The notes: generated by a model not told the origin, from the sequence alone. A stretch of DNA of 64,000 nucleotides from Blastocatellia bacterium UBA7656 (GCA_002483445.1 DLHY01000142.1:7021-71020), one strand, 5' to 3'; positions 17,862 through 26,609 are shown, counted from the stretch's first letter. Made by a program: numbers and translations.

Positions 17862-18752
17862 TTGATAAGACAGACGACGCTTGCCAGGGCGGTTTCAGCA
17901 AACGGACACGGATTGCACACGGGCGAAAAGTCCAGCCTTACGCTTCACCCCGCGCCCGCTTACACGGGATATGTTTTTCGCCGTCGAGACCTCAACAACT
18001 TCGAGATACCCGCCGCGCCTCAGTACGTCGCCAGAGTCAGCTATGCGACGACCCTGATGCGACAAGGCGTGATGATCTCGACCGTAGAGCATCTGCTTTC
18101 GGCCCTTCGCGGCAGTCAGGTCGATAACTGCATAATCGAAATCGATTCGCTCGAAGTGCCGATACTCGACGGCAGCGCCGAGCCGTTCATCGAGATGATA
18201 GAGCGCGCGGGCATCACTTCGATGGAAGAGCCGCGCCAGTTCCTTCGCGTACTCAAGCGCGTGGAGGTCAGTGAAGGGAATCGAAGGATGAGCATAAGTC
18301 CGGCGCAGAGTTTTTCCATCTCCTGCCTGATCGAATTCCCTCATCCGATGATCGGGACGCAGCGACGCGAAGTCGTCCTCACCGACGGAGAGTTCTCGCA
18401 TCAGATCGCTTCAGCGAGAACCTTCGGTTTTCTCAACGAGATCGAAGCGTTGCGGGATATGGGACTCGCGCGAGGCGGCTCATTGGATAATGCCGTAGTG
18501 CTGACGCCCGAAGGCGGGATACTCAATCGCGAGGGCCTTCGTTATGCAGACGAGTTCGTGCGCCATAAGATTCTGGACATCATCGGAGACCTTGCTCTTT
18601 TCGGAATGCCTGTGATCGGCAGGGTCGAAGCCGAGCGCACAGGCCACGGGGTTCACACGGCGCTCGTCTCTCGCGTACTGAGAGACGATGCGGCATGGGA
18701 AATAATCGATTCGACGGCTCTCTCTCCCGCCCTGAGCGCGAATGGAGATTGA
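17862..18752 (+). CDS. lpxC: UDP-3-O-acyl-N-acetylglucosamine deacetylase
   Basis: Zinc amidase catalysing the committed step of lipid A synthesis, so the cell has an LPS outer membrane. Landmarks are HGLHTG near the N-terminus, STVEHLLSALRG (first zinc histidine), and DEFVRHKILDIIGDLALFG (second zinc His and Asp). The general-base His is in RTGHGVHTALV. Start at TTG 17862, which has GGAGAG six bases upstream and gives about 296 residues, the normal length; a GTG at 17808 would add 18 non-conserved residues. No fused FabZ domain. Confidence 0.94.
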   Translation: MIRQTTLARAVSANGHGLHTGEKSSLTLHPAPAYTGYVFRRRDLNNFEIPAAPQYVARVSYATTLMRQGVMISTVEHLLSALRGSQVDNCIIEIDSLEVPILDGSAEPFIEMIERAGITSMEEPRQFLRVLKRVEVSEGNRRMSISPAQSFSISCLIEFPHPMIGTQRREVVLTDGEFSHQIASARTFGFLNEIEALRDMGLARGGSLDNAVVLTPEGGILNREGLRYADEFVRHKILDIIGDLALFGMPVIGRVEAERTGHGVHTALVSRVLRDDAAWEIIDSTALSPALSANGD

Positions 18753-18759
18753 ATTTCCT

Positions 18760-18990
18760 GGGAGCGCACGCCATTGGTTTCTACGCATCTTCAGCCGCGT
18801 CAGCGGCCCGATGAATTTAGCCGGGTCTTTCAAGGCCCGGATCGATCAGGGCAATGATTTTCGCGTCGCGTCAGCGACGGTTGAAACTCAACCGTCGCTG
18901 ACGCGACGCGACAGGTTTATTGGTTTGTTGTGCAGGCCATAAATGACCTGCCTAAAATCAATCGCCGCTGGCGCGGCAGAGACTCTGAAG
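18760..18990. repeat. REP-like multi-hairpin element with 24-bp perfect stem
   Basis: The gap between lpxC and the Mrr-like gene carries a chain of hairpins. The centre is a perfect 24-bp inverted repeat (18861-18884 / 18888-18911, core GCGTCAGCGACGG) with a 3-nt loop. It is flanked by smaller ones: GCCGCGTCAGCGGC, CCGGGTC/GCCCGG, GCAGG/CCTGC and GCCGCTGGCGCGGC. The layout resembles dispersed extragenic palindromes of the REP/BIME kind. No transposase is adjacent. Confidence 0.75.
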
Positions 18991-19028
18991 ATTTGTATAG
19001 AAGCCAATGGCGCACGAATCCTCTTTGC

Positions 19029-20129
19029 TCACAGCAAAGGCTCATCGAAATCCGGGCTTGTCCAGATGGTTCCTCGATTCAATCCGGCGATGCGCTTCTT
19101 TTTCGGTTGAGTGATCGAGTCCAAGCTAGACAATCGAAGTTCATCAAGTGCTTTCCACTCTCCTGTACTTGGATCTTGAAAGTGCCACAATGACCATCCG
19201 TTACAGGATTTCCAGCCTGTGATGACTTGACCAGCCCCGGAAGGCGAATCGTATTCTATTCCGTCGAGCCGTATCTGACCTTTAGGAGAGATAAGTTCAG
19301 CAAGGATAGTTTTCCCTTTTGCTTGAGCTTGGATAACCAGTGGGTAGGAAATATCAAGTGATACTATCGGCTCGGTATCAACCTGTATTTCGCGATTTTC
19401 CGATATGCCTGTTATACCGATCCACCAGTCTTCGTCGAGCGAGTGGAGTGCATATTGTTCAGTTTTGACACCAATTTCATGCTCTATCAACAGGTCGAGC
19501 AACCTCTCACCATCGACCAAGCTGATTCGTGATTTTCCAGTTGCTTGTGCCTCTTGTTGAGCGCCTTTTGAAAACTTGCTGGTGGTAATGATAATGCCTT
19601 GTTCATGTACCGTCAGAGAACCACGTAGAGCTTGTACCACAGGTGCTTGTACGTTGCTCTTCCACCGCTTGACCTGTACTGCGGCATTTACATCAGTTAT
19701 GTTACCAGCCTTTAGAATCCCACGAACGTCGATGCCGCCATCATTGCGAAAGGGCGTGGCTTGTAGAGTTTCCTCATCGAACCCTAAAGCTAGAAGAAGT
19801 TCTGCAACGAGCGCCTCAAAGCGATCCGGCGGCATTTGAAGTAATCGCTTCTGCAATTCAGCGCGAGTATGATCGTTAATGGAATGAATATGCGAAGTGA
19901 TTTCCGGCGCAGGTGGCTCGGCTAATCCGAAAATGTTTCGGCTGACACGTCGAAAGCGCGAGTTTGCTCGCTTAGTGTCAACGTACAAGCGAGAACTCAT
20001 AGTGGCTTCAGGTGTCTGGCCTTTCGTGTCGAGGATATTTGTCTTCAATGCGAGTCGCGTGATCTGAGCATAATGTAGTGGCTTGCTTGCCTGCTTGAGG
20101 ATTTCGTAAGCAGCATCTAGAAAGTTCAT
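19029..20129 (-). CDS. HARE-HTH/Mrr/RAMA restriction endonuclease
   Basis: Predicted modification-dependent (type IV) restriction enzyme of 366 residues. Residues 1-70 form a HARE-HTH domain (FLDAAYEILKQASKPLHY ... SRLYVDTKRANSRF). Residues 95-225 form an Mrr-type PD-(D/E)XK nuclease: GGIDVRG has Asp134, and VQVKRWK has Gln152 and Lys154. Residues 270-335 resemble a RAMA domain (GWKSCNGWSLWHF ... GEWKALDELR). HARE-HTH and RAMA are both thought to recognise modified DNA, so two reader domains bracket one nuclease. No methyltransferase gene is adjacent, which fits a solo enzyme. Confidence 0.82.
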   Translation of the reverse strand: MNFLDAAYEILKQASKPLHYAQITRLALKTNILDTKGQTPEATMSSRLYVDTKRANSRFRRVSRNIFGLAEPPAPEITSHIHSINDHTRAELQKRLLQMPPDRFEALVAELLLALGFDEETLQATPFRNDGGIDVRGILKAGNITDVNAAVQVKRWKSNVQAPVVQALRGSLTVHEQGIIITTSKFSKGAQQEAQATGKSRISLVDGERLLDLLIEHEIGVKTEQYALHSLDEDWWIGITGISENREIQVDTEPIVSLDISYPLVIQAQAKGKTILAELISPKGQIRLDGIEYDSPSGAGQVITGWKSCNGWSLWHFQDPSTGEWKALDELRLSSLDSITQPKKKRIAGLNRGTIWTSPDFDEPLL

Positions 20130-20279
20130 CGCTTTTGCCTTCTAAGGTCATACGGCCAATCGGATGATTGAGAAGAATCGGCATTATAACCAAAATTTCT
20201 TATTAACTCCACGCCACTGAAAACAGACTTTCCAGCAGTTCAACCCCGTGTGATAACATTGCTCGCTCAGAGAGAAAAC

Positions 20280-21539
20280 ATGGACAAATTCAAAATCACA
20301 GGCGGGCAAAGGCTCGAAGGGAAAATTCAAATAAGCGGGGCGAAAAACTCCGCCCTTCCCTGCATGGCTGCCGCACTGCTTACAGCAGAGCCGGTCACGC
20401 TTCATAATCTTCCTTATGCGCGCGACATCATCACTATGCGCCGGTTGCTCGAAGACCTCGGCTCTACCGTACTGATGCCGGAGTTGCGGACGCTCAAAAT
20501 CGCCGCCAGTAAAATCGAAACCTTCGAAGCGCCTTATGAGCTTGTCAAGACCATGCGCGCCAGCGTGCTTGCGCTTGGCCCTCTGCTCGCCCGCTTCGGT
20601 CAGGCCCGCGTCTCTCTTCCGGGAGGGTGCGCCATCGGCCAGCGACCCATTGATCTTCACCTCGCGGGATTTGAAAAACTCGGCGCGACCGTCTCTCTCG
20701 AAGGCGGCGATGTCGTGGCTCGCGCTGAAAAACTTCGCGGGCGCGAAATCTATTTCGATAAAGTGAGCGTCACCGGAACTGAAAACCTTATGATGGCCGC
20801 TTCTCTCGCCGAAGGCACGACCACTCTGGTCAACGCCGCCCGCGAGCCTGAGATAATCGACCTTGCGGAACTCCTGAGCAAAATGGGCGCGCGAATCCAG
20901 AACGCGGGCAAAAGTACGATGACGATAGAAGGCGTTGCTGAACTTGGCGGCGCGGAGCATACAATCATTCCTGACCGCATCGAGACCGGGACATTTATCG
21001 CCGCTGCTGCCATAACGAGAGGCGATTTGGAAATAACAGGATGCAATCCTCAGCATGTGACCGCCGTCATCGATAAATTTCGCGAGACCGGCGCGCAGAT
21101 CGATCAACCAAATACCTTTTCGCTTCGAGTGCGGGCGGCTGACAACATTCGCGCGTCGAATGTCACCACGCTCCCTTATCCGGGATTCCCGACCGACATG
21201 CAGGCGCAGTACATGGCGCTGATGACTCTTGCGGATGGCGTGGCGATAATCGATGAGACTATTTTCGAGAATCGGTTCATGCACGCTATGGAGATGATCC
21301 GAATGGGCGCGCGCATCAGGGTGAGCGGACACAGGGCAGTCATCGAAGGAAATCGTCAGTTGATGGGCGCGCAGGTTCTCGCATCCGATCTGCGCGCGTC
21401 CGCTTCGCTCGTCCTCGCGGGTCTTGCCGCCCAGGGGCAGACCGTCATTGATCGCGTTTATCACATAGATCGCGGCTACGAAAAGATCGAAGAAAAACTG
21501 CGGTCGGTCGGAGCCGACATAGAGCGATTCAGAGATTGA
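20280..21539 (+). CDS. murA: UDP-N-acetylglucosamine 1-carboxyvinyltransferase
   Basis: Transfers enolpyruvyl to UDP-GlcNAc, the first committed step of peptidoglycan synthesis. Starts MDKFKITGGQRLEGKIQISG at 20280 after AGAGAG. The conserved GAKNSALPCMAAALLT and the catalytic loop SLPGGCAIGQRPIDLH with the active-site Cys (fosfomycin target) are present, so the enzyme should be fosfomycin-sensitive in principle. RIETGTFIAAAAITRGD and GFPTDMQAQYMA are also intact. 419 residues is the standard length. A methyltransferase gene follows after 12 bp, probably in the same transcript. Confidence 0.96.
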   Translation: MDKFKITGGQRLEGKIQISGAKNSALPCMAAALLTAEPVTLHNLPYARDIITMRRLLEDLGSTVLMPELRTLKIAASKIETFEAPYELVKTMRASVLALGPLLARFGQARVSLPGGCAIGQRPIDLHLAGFEKLGATVSLEGGDVVARAEKLRGREIYFDKVSVTGTENLMMAASLAEGTTTLVNAAREPEIIDLAELLSKMGARIQNAGKSTMTIEGVAELGGAEHTIIPDRIETGTFIAAAAITRGDLEITGCNPQHVTAVIDKFRETGAQIDQPNTFSLRVRAADNIRASNVTTLPYPGFPTDMQAQYMALMTLADGVAIIDETIFENRFMHAMEMIRMGARIRVSGHRAVIEGNRQLMGAQVLASDLRASASLVLAGLAAQGQTVIDRVYHIDRGYEKIEEKLRSVGADIERFRD

Positions 21540-21551
21540 CGGAGGAATAAG

Positions 21552-22154
21552 ATGCTTTTGAACCGGATCGAGTACGCGCTGATGAACAATCCCGTCCGCG
21601 CGGCCATCCAGCGCCATTTGGAGGCCCGCCGACTGCTTCAAATGGGCGGCCCGCTGCGCGGAGGATATGCTCTCGAAATCGGATGCGGGCGCGGAGTCGG
21701 CGGGCAGATCATCCTCGAACGCTTCGAGGCCGCCACTGTCGATGCCTTTGACCTCGATCCTCGGATGGTTCGCCTCGCTCGCAAGCGATTGGAACCGTTT
21801 GAATCCCGTGTTCGGCTGTGGGTGGGCGATGCGACAGCTATTCCTGCGCCGGACTCAACCTACGATGCAGTGTTCGACTTCGGCATCATTCACCACATAC
21901 CTCGCTGGCGGTCTGCTATCGCCGAGATTCATCGAGTGCTCAAGCCTAATGGGCGTTTTTATGCTGAAGAAGTTCTGAAGCCGTTCGTCGACCATCCCAT
22001 CTCTCGTCGCCTGTTCGAGCATCCTCGGACGGATCGCTTCGACCGAGAAGAGTTTTGCAAAGGTTTGACTGAAGAAGGACTCGACCTCATCGCTACGAAA
22101 GAGGTTATGCAATCCTTTGCCTGGTTTGTCGCCGATAAGCGGGCTGCGGGCTGA
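21552..22154 (+). CDS. Class I SAM-dependent methyltransferase
   Basis: 200 residues with the complete Rossmann methyltransferase core: ALEIGCGRGVGGQII (motif I), VDAFDLDPRMVRLARKR (motif II), VGDATAIPAPDSTYDAVFDFGIIHHIPRW and IHRVLKPNGRFYAEE (motif post-I/IV). It falls in the UbiE/COQ5-like broad group, but the acceptor is unknown. It follows murA by 12 bp with a GGAGGAATAAG ribosome site, suggesting cotranscription. Confidence 0.82.
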   Translation: MLLNRIEYALMNNPVRAAIQRHLEARRLLQMGGPLRGGYALEIGCGRGVGGQIILERFEAATVDAFDLDPRMVRLARKRLEPFESRVRLWVGDATAIPAPDSTYDAVFDFGIIHHIPRWRSAIAEIHRVLKPNGRFYAEEVLKPFVDHPISRRLFEHPRTDRFDREEFCKGLTEEGLDLIATKEVMQSFAWFVADKRAAG

Positions 22155-22188
22155 CAACGCCGGGATCGTCATCTTTCAGAGTGTGTCT

Positions 22189-22473
22189 ATGGGAATACTT
22201 CGAGATTTATCGAAAGCGATCAATGGTTTGTTCCATAACGAACGTGAAGGCGATGTCTGCGCTCGATGCGGGAAAGCTGAGTTGATCGTAAAGCGCGAGC
22301 GAGTCTATGCCCGCTTGATAGAACGCGAAGGCGGCGGCTATGTTCAGCCCGCGCCGTTCGAGTCGGCGGATTCGCCTGTGATTTATGAAACACGGGATCA
22401 GCTATTGTGTCCTCAGTGCGGGTACAGAGGAAGAGCCATCATCTTGAGCGATGATGGCGAAAGCGAGCGATGA
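22189..22473 (+). CDS. Small zinc-ribbon protein
   Basis: 94 residues starting MGILRDLSKAINGLF. Two CxxC pairs (VCARCGKAEL and LLCPQCGYRG) about 60 residues apart form one probable zinc ribbon around a beta-rich insert. The ATG is 34 bp after the methyltransferase stop. Function unknown. Confidence 0.6.
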   Translation: MGILRDLSKAINGLFHNEREGDVCARCGKAELIVKRERVYARLIEREGGGYVQPAPFESADSPVIYETRDQLLCPQCGYRGRAIILSDDGESER

Positions 22474-22511
22474 ACTGTCGCGGTTGTCTTGATTCGTCGT
22501 TTGTGTAGAAG

Positions 22512-22546
22512 ATCAAAAGTTACATTTTACGTTTTATATTTTATAT
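22512..22546. repeat. AT-rich heptad repeat (TTACATT type)
   Basis: Four or five consecutive 7-bp units: TTACATT, TTACGTT, TTATATT, TTATATG, then a diverged one. It lies between the zinc-ribbon gene and the HinT-like gene. Confidence 0.65.
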
Positions 22547-22601
22547 GATTAAATTTGACTCGTTTGCGATAGCTGGTTGATAATTGCGCCGAGGAGAAAA
22601 T

Positions 22602-22952
22602 ATGCCCGAACAGGAAACGATATTTCATAAGATAGCGGCAGGCACTGCGCCCGCCGATCTTGTTTATAGTGATGACAAAGTGATGGCCTTCCGCGATATC
22701 AATCCGCAGGCCCCCGTGCATGTCCTTTTGATCCCGCGCGAAGAAATGGAATCTCTCAACGACGCAGCTAAAACCGATATCAACATACTCGGTCATCTGC
22801 TCTACACAGCGGCGAAGGTCGCCAATCAACTGGGCATTGCCGAAACCGGCTATCGCGTGGTCATCAACACGGGATCGAGCGCGGGCCAGAGCGTCGAGTA
22901 TCTTCATCTTCACCTTCTCGGCGGACGCGATATGACCTGGCCTCCGGGATGA
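22602..22952 (+). CDS. HIT family (HinT-like) protein
   Basis: 116 residues starting MPEQETIFHKIAAG, after GGAG. It follows the HinT pattern: IFHKI..G..PADLVYSDDKVMAFRDINPQAPVHVLLIP, then YRVVINTGSSAGQSV. The histidine triad normally reads H-x-H-x-H before a small pair, but here it reads Y-L-H-L-H-L-L-G-G, so the first triad histidine is tyrosine. The central (nucleophilic) and third histidines remain. HinT proteins hydrolyse AMP-lysine and aminoacyl-adenylates; activity here is plausible but altered. Confidence 0.88.
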   Translation: MPEQETIFHKIAAGTAPADLVYSDDKVMAFRDINPQAPVHVLLIPREEMESLNDAAKTDINILGHLLYTAAKVANQLGIAETGYRVVINTGSSAGQSVEYLHLHLLGGRDMTWPPG

Positions 22953-23299
22953 CCGGGGCTGCATCAACGATCTCAAACTATCATCTTGACTCAAACCCTC
23001 ACCAGCAATACTATAGTCGGAGGTTGAAGGACGAGCCCTTCAATCGTCGCCCCTCATAATTCACATTGCTGATTACAGGAGAACCGCCCCCTCTGTTCTG
23101 TTCATTCGGAAAGATGCCTGATGGCAGTATTATCGGAACAGGTTCTCCTCAATCAAAGCGACACGTCGCGCTGGATTTATTGAGCAGCGCGTGTTGCCGC
23201 GATTTTTTCTGTCAGGTTGAGCTTTCTCCCCTGAGTCTCGCCTGGAAAACCAAGCTGCACGGAGATGAGCCATTCAACCAAGAAAGGAGAGAGGATTAT

Positions 23300-23803
23300 A
23301 TGGATCGTATAAAACGCATAGGAGGAATCGCTCTTGAAATTGCGCTGGGCGTTTTCCTGCTGGCCATGCTGATGACTGCGTGGGGCGCAAAGGAAAGCAA
23401 GGCTGCTTCTTTGACTCCGGCCCGCTCCACCGTAAGCGCATTGCTGCCGCAGGGAGGCACTATCTGCATCGTCGACGACAGCAACGGCAATCAGCTTCAG
23501 TTCGATCAGATGACAGGAGCATACACCTTCACCGACTGCGCTTCTTTCACTCTCATGGGTACAGGGGTTGTGACAACCAAGGGCTGCACAATCGCCCTGC
23601 AGCACGTCGCTCCTGATCGCAGGGTTCTTGCAAAGATCGATCAGTGCGGAAAACGGGCGACCGCCTCGGCCCAAACCTACAGCCCGAGCGTGTTCAAAAC
23701 CATAACCGACCGCAATACCGCCAATGATGTCTGCGGCTGCGGCGATGCGATGATGGGGACGGTTAAAGCGAAATCCCGAAAGTCTTTCCGCGGTCGTCGC
23801 TGA
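23300..23803 (+). CDS. Exported Cys-containing protein of unknown function
   Basis: 167 residues starting MDRIKRIGGIALEIALG after GGAGAGAGG. A basic N-terminus and hydrophobic stretch (residues 9-28), ending near ESKAAS, suggest a signal peptide. The mature part has several cysteines (TICIVD, TFTDCASF, TKGCTIAL, IDQCGKR, NDVCGCGD) and a basic tail. The layout suggests disulphides or a metal site, but I do not recognise a family. A clear terminator follows at 23843. Confidence 0.6.
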   Translation: MDRIKRIGGIALEIALGVFLLAMLMTAWGAKESKAASLTPARSTVSALLPQGGTICIVDDSNGNQLQFDQMTGAYTFTDCASFTLMGTGVVTTKGCTIALQHVAPDRRVLAKIDQCGKRATASAQTYSPSVFKTITDRNTANDVCGCGDAMMGTVKAKSRKSFRGRR

Positions 23804-23842
23804 GACGACGGCAACTTTCTGCGTTCCGTTTTATTCCACGGG

Positions 23843-23872
23843 GCCGGTCGCTTTCTGACCGGCTCTTTTCTT
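23843..23872 (+). terminator. Rho-independent terminator
   Basis: Perfect 7-bp stem GCCGGTC/GACCGGC with a 7-nt loop, followed by TCTTTTCTT. It ends the transcript of the exported-protein gene. Confidence 0.85.
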
Positions 23873-23954
23873 CCTGTGCATTCTGAAAAATAATGATCGC
23901 CGTATCAATCCATGCGTTAGCTGTGAGTGAACTCTGTCATCGAAGGAGGAAGAG

Positions 23955-24290
23955 ATGAAAAAGACAACGCTGATTCTGGCTGCTTCCAGCTTGATCGCGC
24001 TCGCGGCATCTTTGACCGGATGGTTTGTCCGCGCTGATGCGACGGCCATTCAATCAACAGAGCGATGGGAATACCTCGTCGTATCGGGCGGGAACGCGAA
24101 CCTGTCGGGCGGGAGCGGCGAATACCCGCGTATGCGCAAGCAGCCTGACGGCCCTTTCACGAGAGAAGCTTTTCCGCTTGAGCGCAACCTCGACAAACTC
24201 GGCGCTGAAGGATGGGAACTGGTCGCGGTCACCGGAGCGCCCCAGGATCCGACCTTCTACCTCAAGCGGCCTGCAAGATCGGGGCGTTGA
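23955..24290 (+). CDS. Exported DUF4177-like protein
   Basis: 111 residues with a signal peptide (MKKTTLILAASSLIALAASL) and then a compact domain: RWEYLVVSGG, LERNLDKLGAEGWELVAVTG and FYLKRP. The 'WEY... LN.LG.EGWELV' signature is that of DUF4177, a small domain of unknown role. AAGGAGGAAGAG precedes the ATG. Single gene between two terminator hairpins. Confidence 0.7.
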   Translation: MKKTTLILAASSLIALAASLTGWFVRADATAIQSTERWEYLVVSGGNANLSGGSGEYPRMRKQPDGPFTREAFPLERNLDKLGAEGWELVAVTGAPQDPTFYLKRPARSGR

Positions 24291-24295
24291 TCCCT

Positions 24296-24408
24296 AAGGC
24301 AAAAGTAAAAAGGCAAAATGAAAAAGTAGGAAAGTCTCAGCAATCAGATGGAGTAACCTCTGCGGCGCGTTCTTCCTTTTTGCCTTTTACCTTTTTACTT
24401 TTGCCTTA
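24296..24408. repeat. AAAAGGC heptad inverted repeat, likely bidirectional terminator
   Basis: Left array (24297-24320: AAAAGTA/AAAAGGC/AAAATGA units) and an inverted right array (24376-24408) share an 18-bp perfect match (AAGGCAAAAGTAAAAAGG). They lie between two convergent genes. The right array begins directly at the ribF stop codon. The A/T-rich arms make a plausible terminator on both strands. Confidence 0.75.
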
Positions 24409-25356
24409 TCAGAGGTTGCGGCCAGTGGCGTCCATCGAAAAATAACGCACCGCTCGATTGTAGTCGAGCGCGATTTGAGCGCGCAGAGCCTCGACGGACT
24501 CGAATTTTTTTTCGCCGCGCAACCGATGAAGAAACCGAACCCGGATTTTCTCTCCGTAAATGTCCCGGTCGAAATCGATCACATGAGTTTCTACCACTAC
24601 TTCCTTGTCGCCGCCGAATGTCGGGCGATGGCCGACATTGGTGACCGACGGAAGCCAGCGGTCGCCGATCATCGTCAGAGTTACATAGACGCCGTTTAAT
24701 GGAGTGACGCAGTTTTCGGTTTTGATATTTGCCGTCGCAATACTGAGTTGCGCCTTGCCTGCGCGACGACCTTCGACAACGCGGCCCTCTATCCCGAATG
24801 GGCGACCGAGCATCCGCCGCGCAAGATTGACCCTTCCTGCTCCGAGCAGCCTTCGCACCATCGTCGAAGAAACTCTTCGCCCGCGAATGGTCACTTCCTC
24901 CACTTCTTCTGCCGCGCGGCCCATTCGATCAGCCACTTCCTTGAGCAGAGGGAAACGGCCTTCTCTGTTATGGCCGAAAGCGAATCCGTGACCGAGATAA
25001 ACCTCTCTCGCGTCAAGAGAGCCGAAAATTATCCCGGTCAAAAAATCTTCCGCGCCCAAAGCCGCAAACTCCATGTCGAAATGAAGCACGATGGTCTGCT
25101 CTATGCCCAATCGCTCCATGCCGTCGATCTTCTGCTGAAAGGTCTGAAGCAGAGGCGGCGCAGTTTCCGGGTGCAGGACTGCTCGCGGGTGGGGATCGAA
25201 AGTGACTACAGTCGGGCAGAGTCCCGTCGCGCGCGCGCGCGCGACGACTCTTTTCATTATGAGTTGATGGCCGAGGTGCAATCCGTCGAAGACGCCAAAA
25301 GTGAGCGCGGTCGGCGTATTGATGTCACTGTCTTGGGGTGAACGAAAAACCTTCAT
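24409..25356 (-). CDS. ribF: Bifunctional riboflavin kinase/FAD synthetase
   Basis: Makes FMN and FAD from riboflavin. The N-terminal nucleotidyltransferase (about 1-175) shows FGVFDGLHLGHQLIMKR (HxGH-like site), VVTFDPHPRAVL and VTIRGRRVSSTMVRRLL. The C-terminal riboflavin kinase (about 185-305) shows GRPFGIEGRVVEGRRAGK, where the usual G-x-PTAN block reads SIATANI, then GVYVTL, HIIDFDRDIYGEKIRV-like and LRGEKKFESVEAL. 315 residues is standard. The PhnP-like gene lies 27 bp upstream on the same strand. Confidence 0.92.
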   Translation of the reverse strand: MKVFRSPQDSDINTPTALTFGVFDGLHLGHQLIMKRVVARARATGLCPTVVTFDPHPRAVLHPETAPPLLQTFQQKIDGMERLGIEQTIVLHFDMEFAALGAEDFLTGIIFGSLDAREVYLGHGFAFGHNREGRFPLLKEVADRMGRAAEEVEEVTIRGRRVSSTMVRRLLGAGRVNLARRMLGRPFGIEGRVVEGRRAGKAQLSIATANIKTENCVTPLNGVYVTLTMIGDRWLPSVTNVGHRPTFGGDKEVVVETHVIDFDRDIYGEKIRVRFLHRLRGEKKFESVEALRAQIALDYNRAVRYFSMDATGRNL

Positions 25357-25383
25357 ACTGTTTTCAGAAGCAGTCAGCTTGCA

Positions 25384-26139
25384 TCAGCCAACGTCGGCAG
25401 TCAATCCGTCGTAAGCGATCTCGACCCCCGCGGGCAGATACTCGCTCGTCTCGGCGTGTTTGATGTCGTGCGAGATATGCGTGAGAAGAGCGCGGCGCGG
25501 CTTCAATCGATTTATGTAAGCGAGCGATTCGTCCAGAGACATGTGCGTCGGGTGCGGGCGAAGGCGAAGAGCATCGATTATGAGAAGGTCGAGTCCCGAA
25601 AGGCGCTCGCAGGTTTCATCTGGAATCCGATTGCAGTCGGTCACATAAGCGAATCCGCCGATTCTATATGCAGTGACAGAAAGCTGCCCGTGAATGACCG
25701 TCAGTGGCTCGACCTTGAGACCGAACAAATCGAAATCGCCTTCGACGCGGTGCGGGATGATGCGCGGCAGCCCCGGATAATGGGCAGGCTCGAAAACGTA
25801 GGAGTAAACTCTTCGCAATCCTTCCCACGTCGTTTCGGTCGCATAGCACGCAATGGCTCCGTGACGAAACATCAGCGGGCGCGCGTCATCGAGTCCGAAA
25901 CAATGATCGGCGTGCGCGTGCGTGAAAAGTATCGCGTCGAGTTGTCGGAGTCCTATACGGAGCGCCTGCTGGCGAAAGTCTGTCGAAGCATCGATCAGAA
26001 TCTTTCGCTCATCGCGCTCGATCAGCACAGAGGTGCGAAGCCTTTTGTCGCGCGGGTCTTCCGAAAGGCACGTCTCGCACTCGCAGCCAATCGATGGAAC
26101 TCCGACCGAGGTGCCTGTGCCGAGGAAGGTGACTTTCAT
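25384..26139 (-). CDS. MBL-fold phosphodiesterase, PhnP/RNase Z-like
   Basis: 251-residue metallo-beta-lactamase hydrolase. Starts MKVTFLGTGTSVGVPSIGC with the CECETC zinc site typical of the PhnP branch. Metal ligands are in FTHAHADHCFGLDD (HxHxDH), VIHG, YVTDCN (bridging Asp) and LTHISHDI. PhnP cleaves cyclic phosphodiesters such as ribose 1,2-cyclic phosphate, but no phn genes are near, so the substrate is open. The start overlaps the DUF1844 gene stop by 4 bp (ATGA), so the two are translationally coupled. Confidence 0.88.
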   Translation of the reverse strand: MKVTFLGTGTSVGVPSIGCECETCLSEDPRDKRLRTSVLIERDERKILIDASTDFRQQALRIGLRQLDAILFTHAHADHCFGLDDARPLMFRHGAIACYATETTWEGLRRVYSYVFEPAHYPGLPRIIPHRVEGDFDLFGLKVEPLTVIHGQLSVTAYRIGGFAYVTDCNRIPDETCERLSGLDLLIIDALRLRPHPTHMSLDESLAYINRLKPRRALLTHISHDIKHAETSEYLPAGVEIAYDGLTADVG

Positions 26140-26609
26140 TGTCTCTTTGAAGCGGCGACATACTGCATACGCAAGTGGGCAAGCAGGTCCTGGAGCATCT
26201 TCGTTTCTTTGGCCGCGAGATTCCCGCGAGTTTTCTCTTCGAGCGCGCCGAGCATATCTATCATGTGGCGAGCCGTTTCGATATCGACTGAAAGGCCGCC
26301 GCGCGCGGGATGCTCCTGCAAACCCAGAGCGACTTCCGCTTCTATCGCCAGCATATTGACCAGGGTCAAAAACGCGGCTTCGATCTGTCGCGAGGACTGA
26401 CTCGGTTGCGGGGAAGCCGCCGCGCCCTGCGCAGCCTCGGCAGACTCGGATTTTCTCGCCGCTTCGCTCGGAAAGGAAACAACGTTTGCCTGCTCCTGCG
26501 CCGCAGCGACAGGCTCCGTCTCAGAGGGGGCATCGCGCAGCGACCCGTCCGCGTTGAATTTTCGTCTGTCGGTTACTTTGAAATTCTGTTCGTGTTCATC
26601 TGCCATCAT
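26136..26609 (-). CDS. DUF1844 protein
   Basis: About 157 residues. An acidic, low-complexity N-terminal half (Ala/Ser/Glu-rich, residues 20-75) is followed by the DUF1844 helical domain: AAFLTLVNMLAIEAEVALGL, then ETARHMIDMLGALEEKTRGNL and LLAHLRMQYV. Start at the first of two adjacent ATGs (26609). DUF1844 genes occur in Acidobacteriota, Deltaproteobacteria and related groups, often near conserved MBL-fold genes as here. Function unknown. Confidence 0.82.
   Translation of the reverse strand: MMADEHEQNFKVTDRRKFNADGSLRDAPSETEPVAAAQEQANVVSFPSEAARKSESAEAAQGAAASPQPSQSSRQIEAAFLTLVNMLAIEAEVALGLQEHPARGGLSVDIETARHMIDMLGALEEKTRGNLAAKETKMLQDLLAHLRMQYVAASKRQ

Noticed and set aside
20184..21641. 485-residue minus-strand frame
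   Set aside because: Fully antisense to murA, which has all its motifs; a codon-bias shadow.
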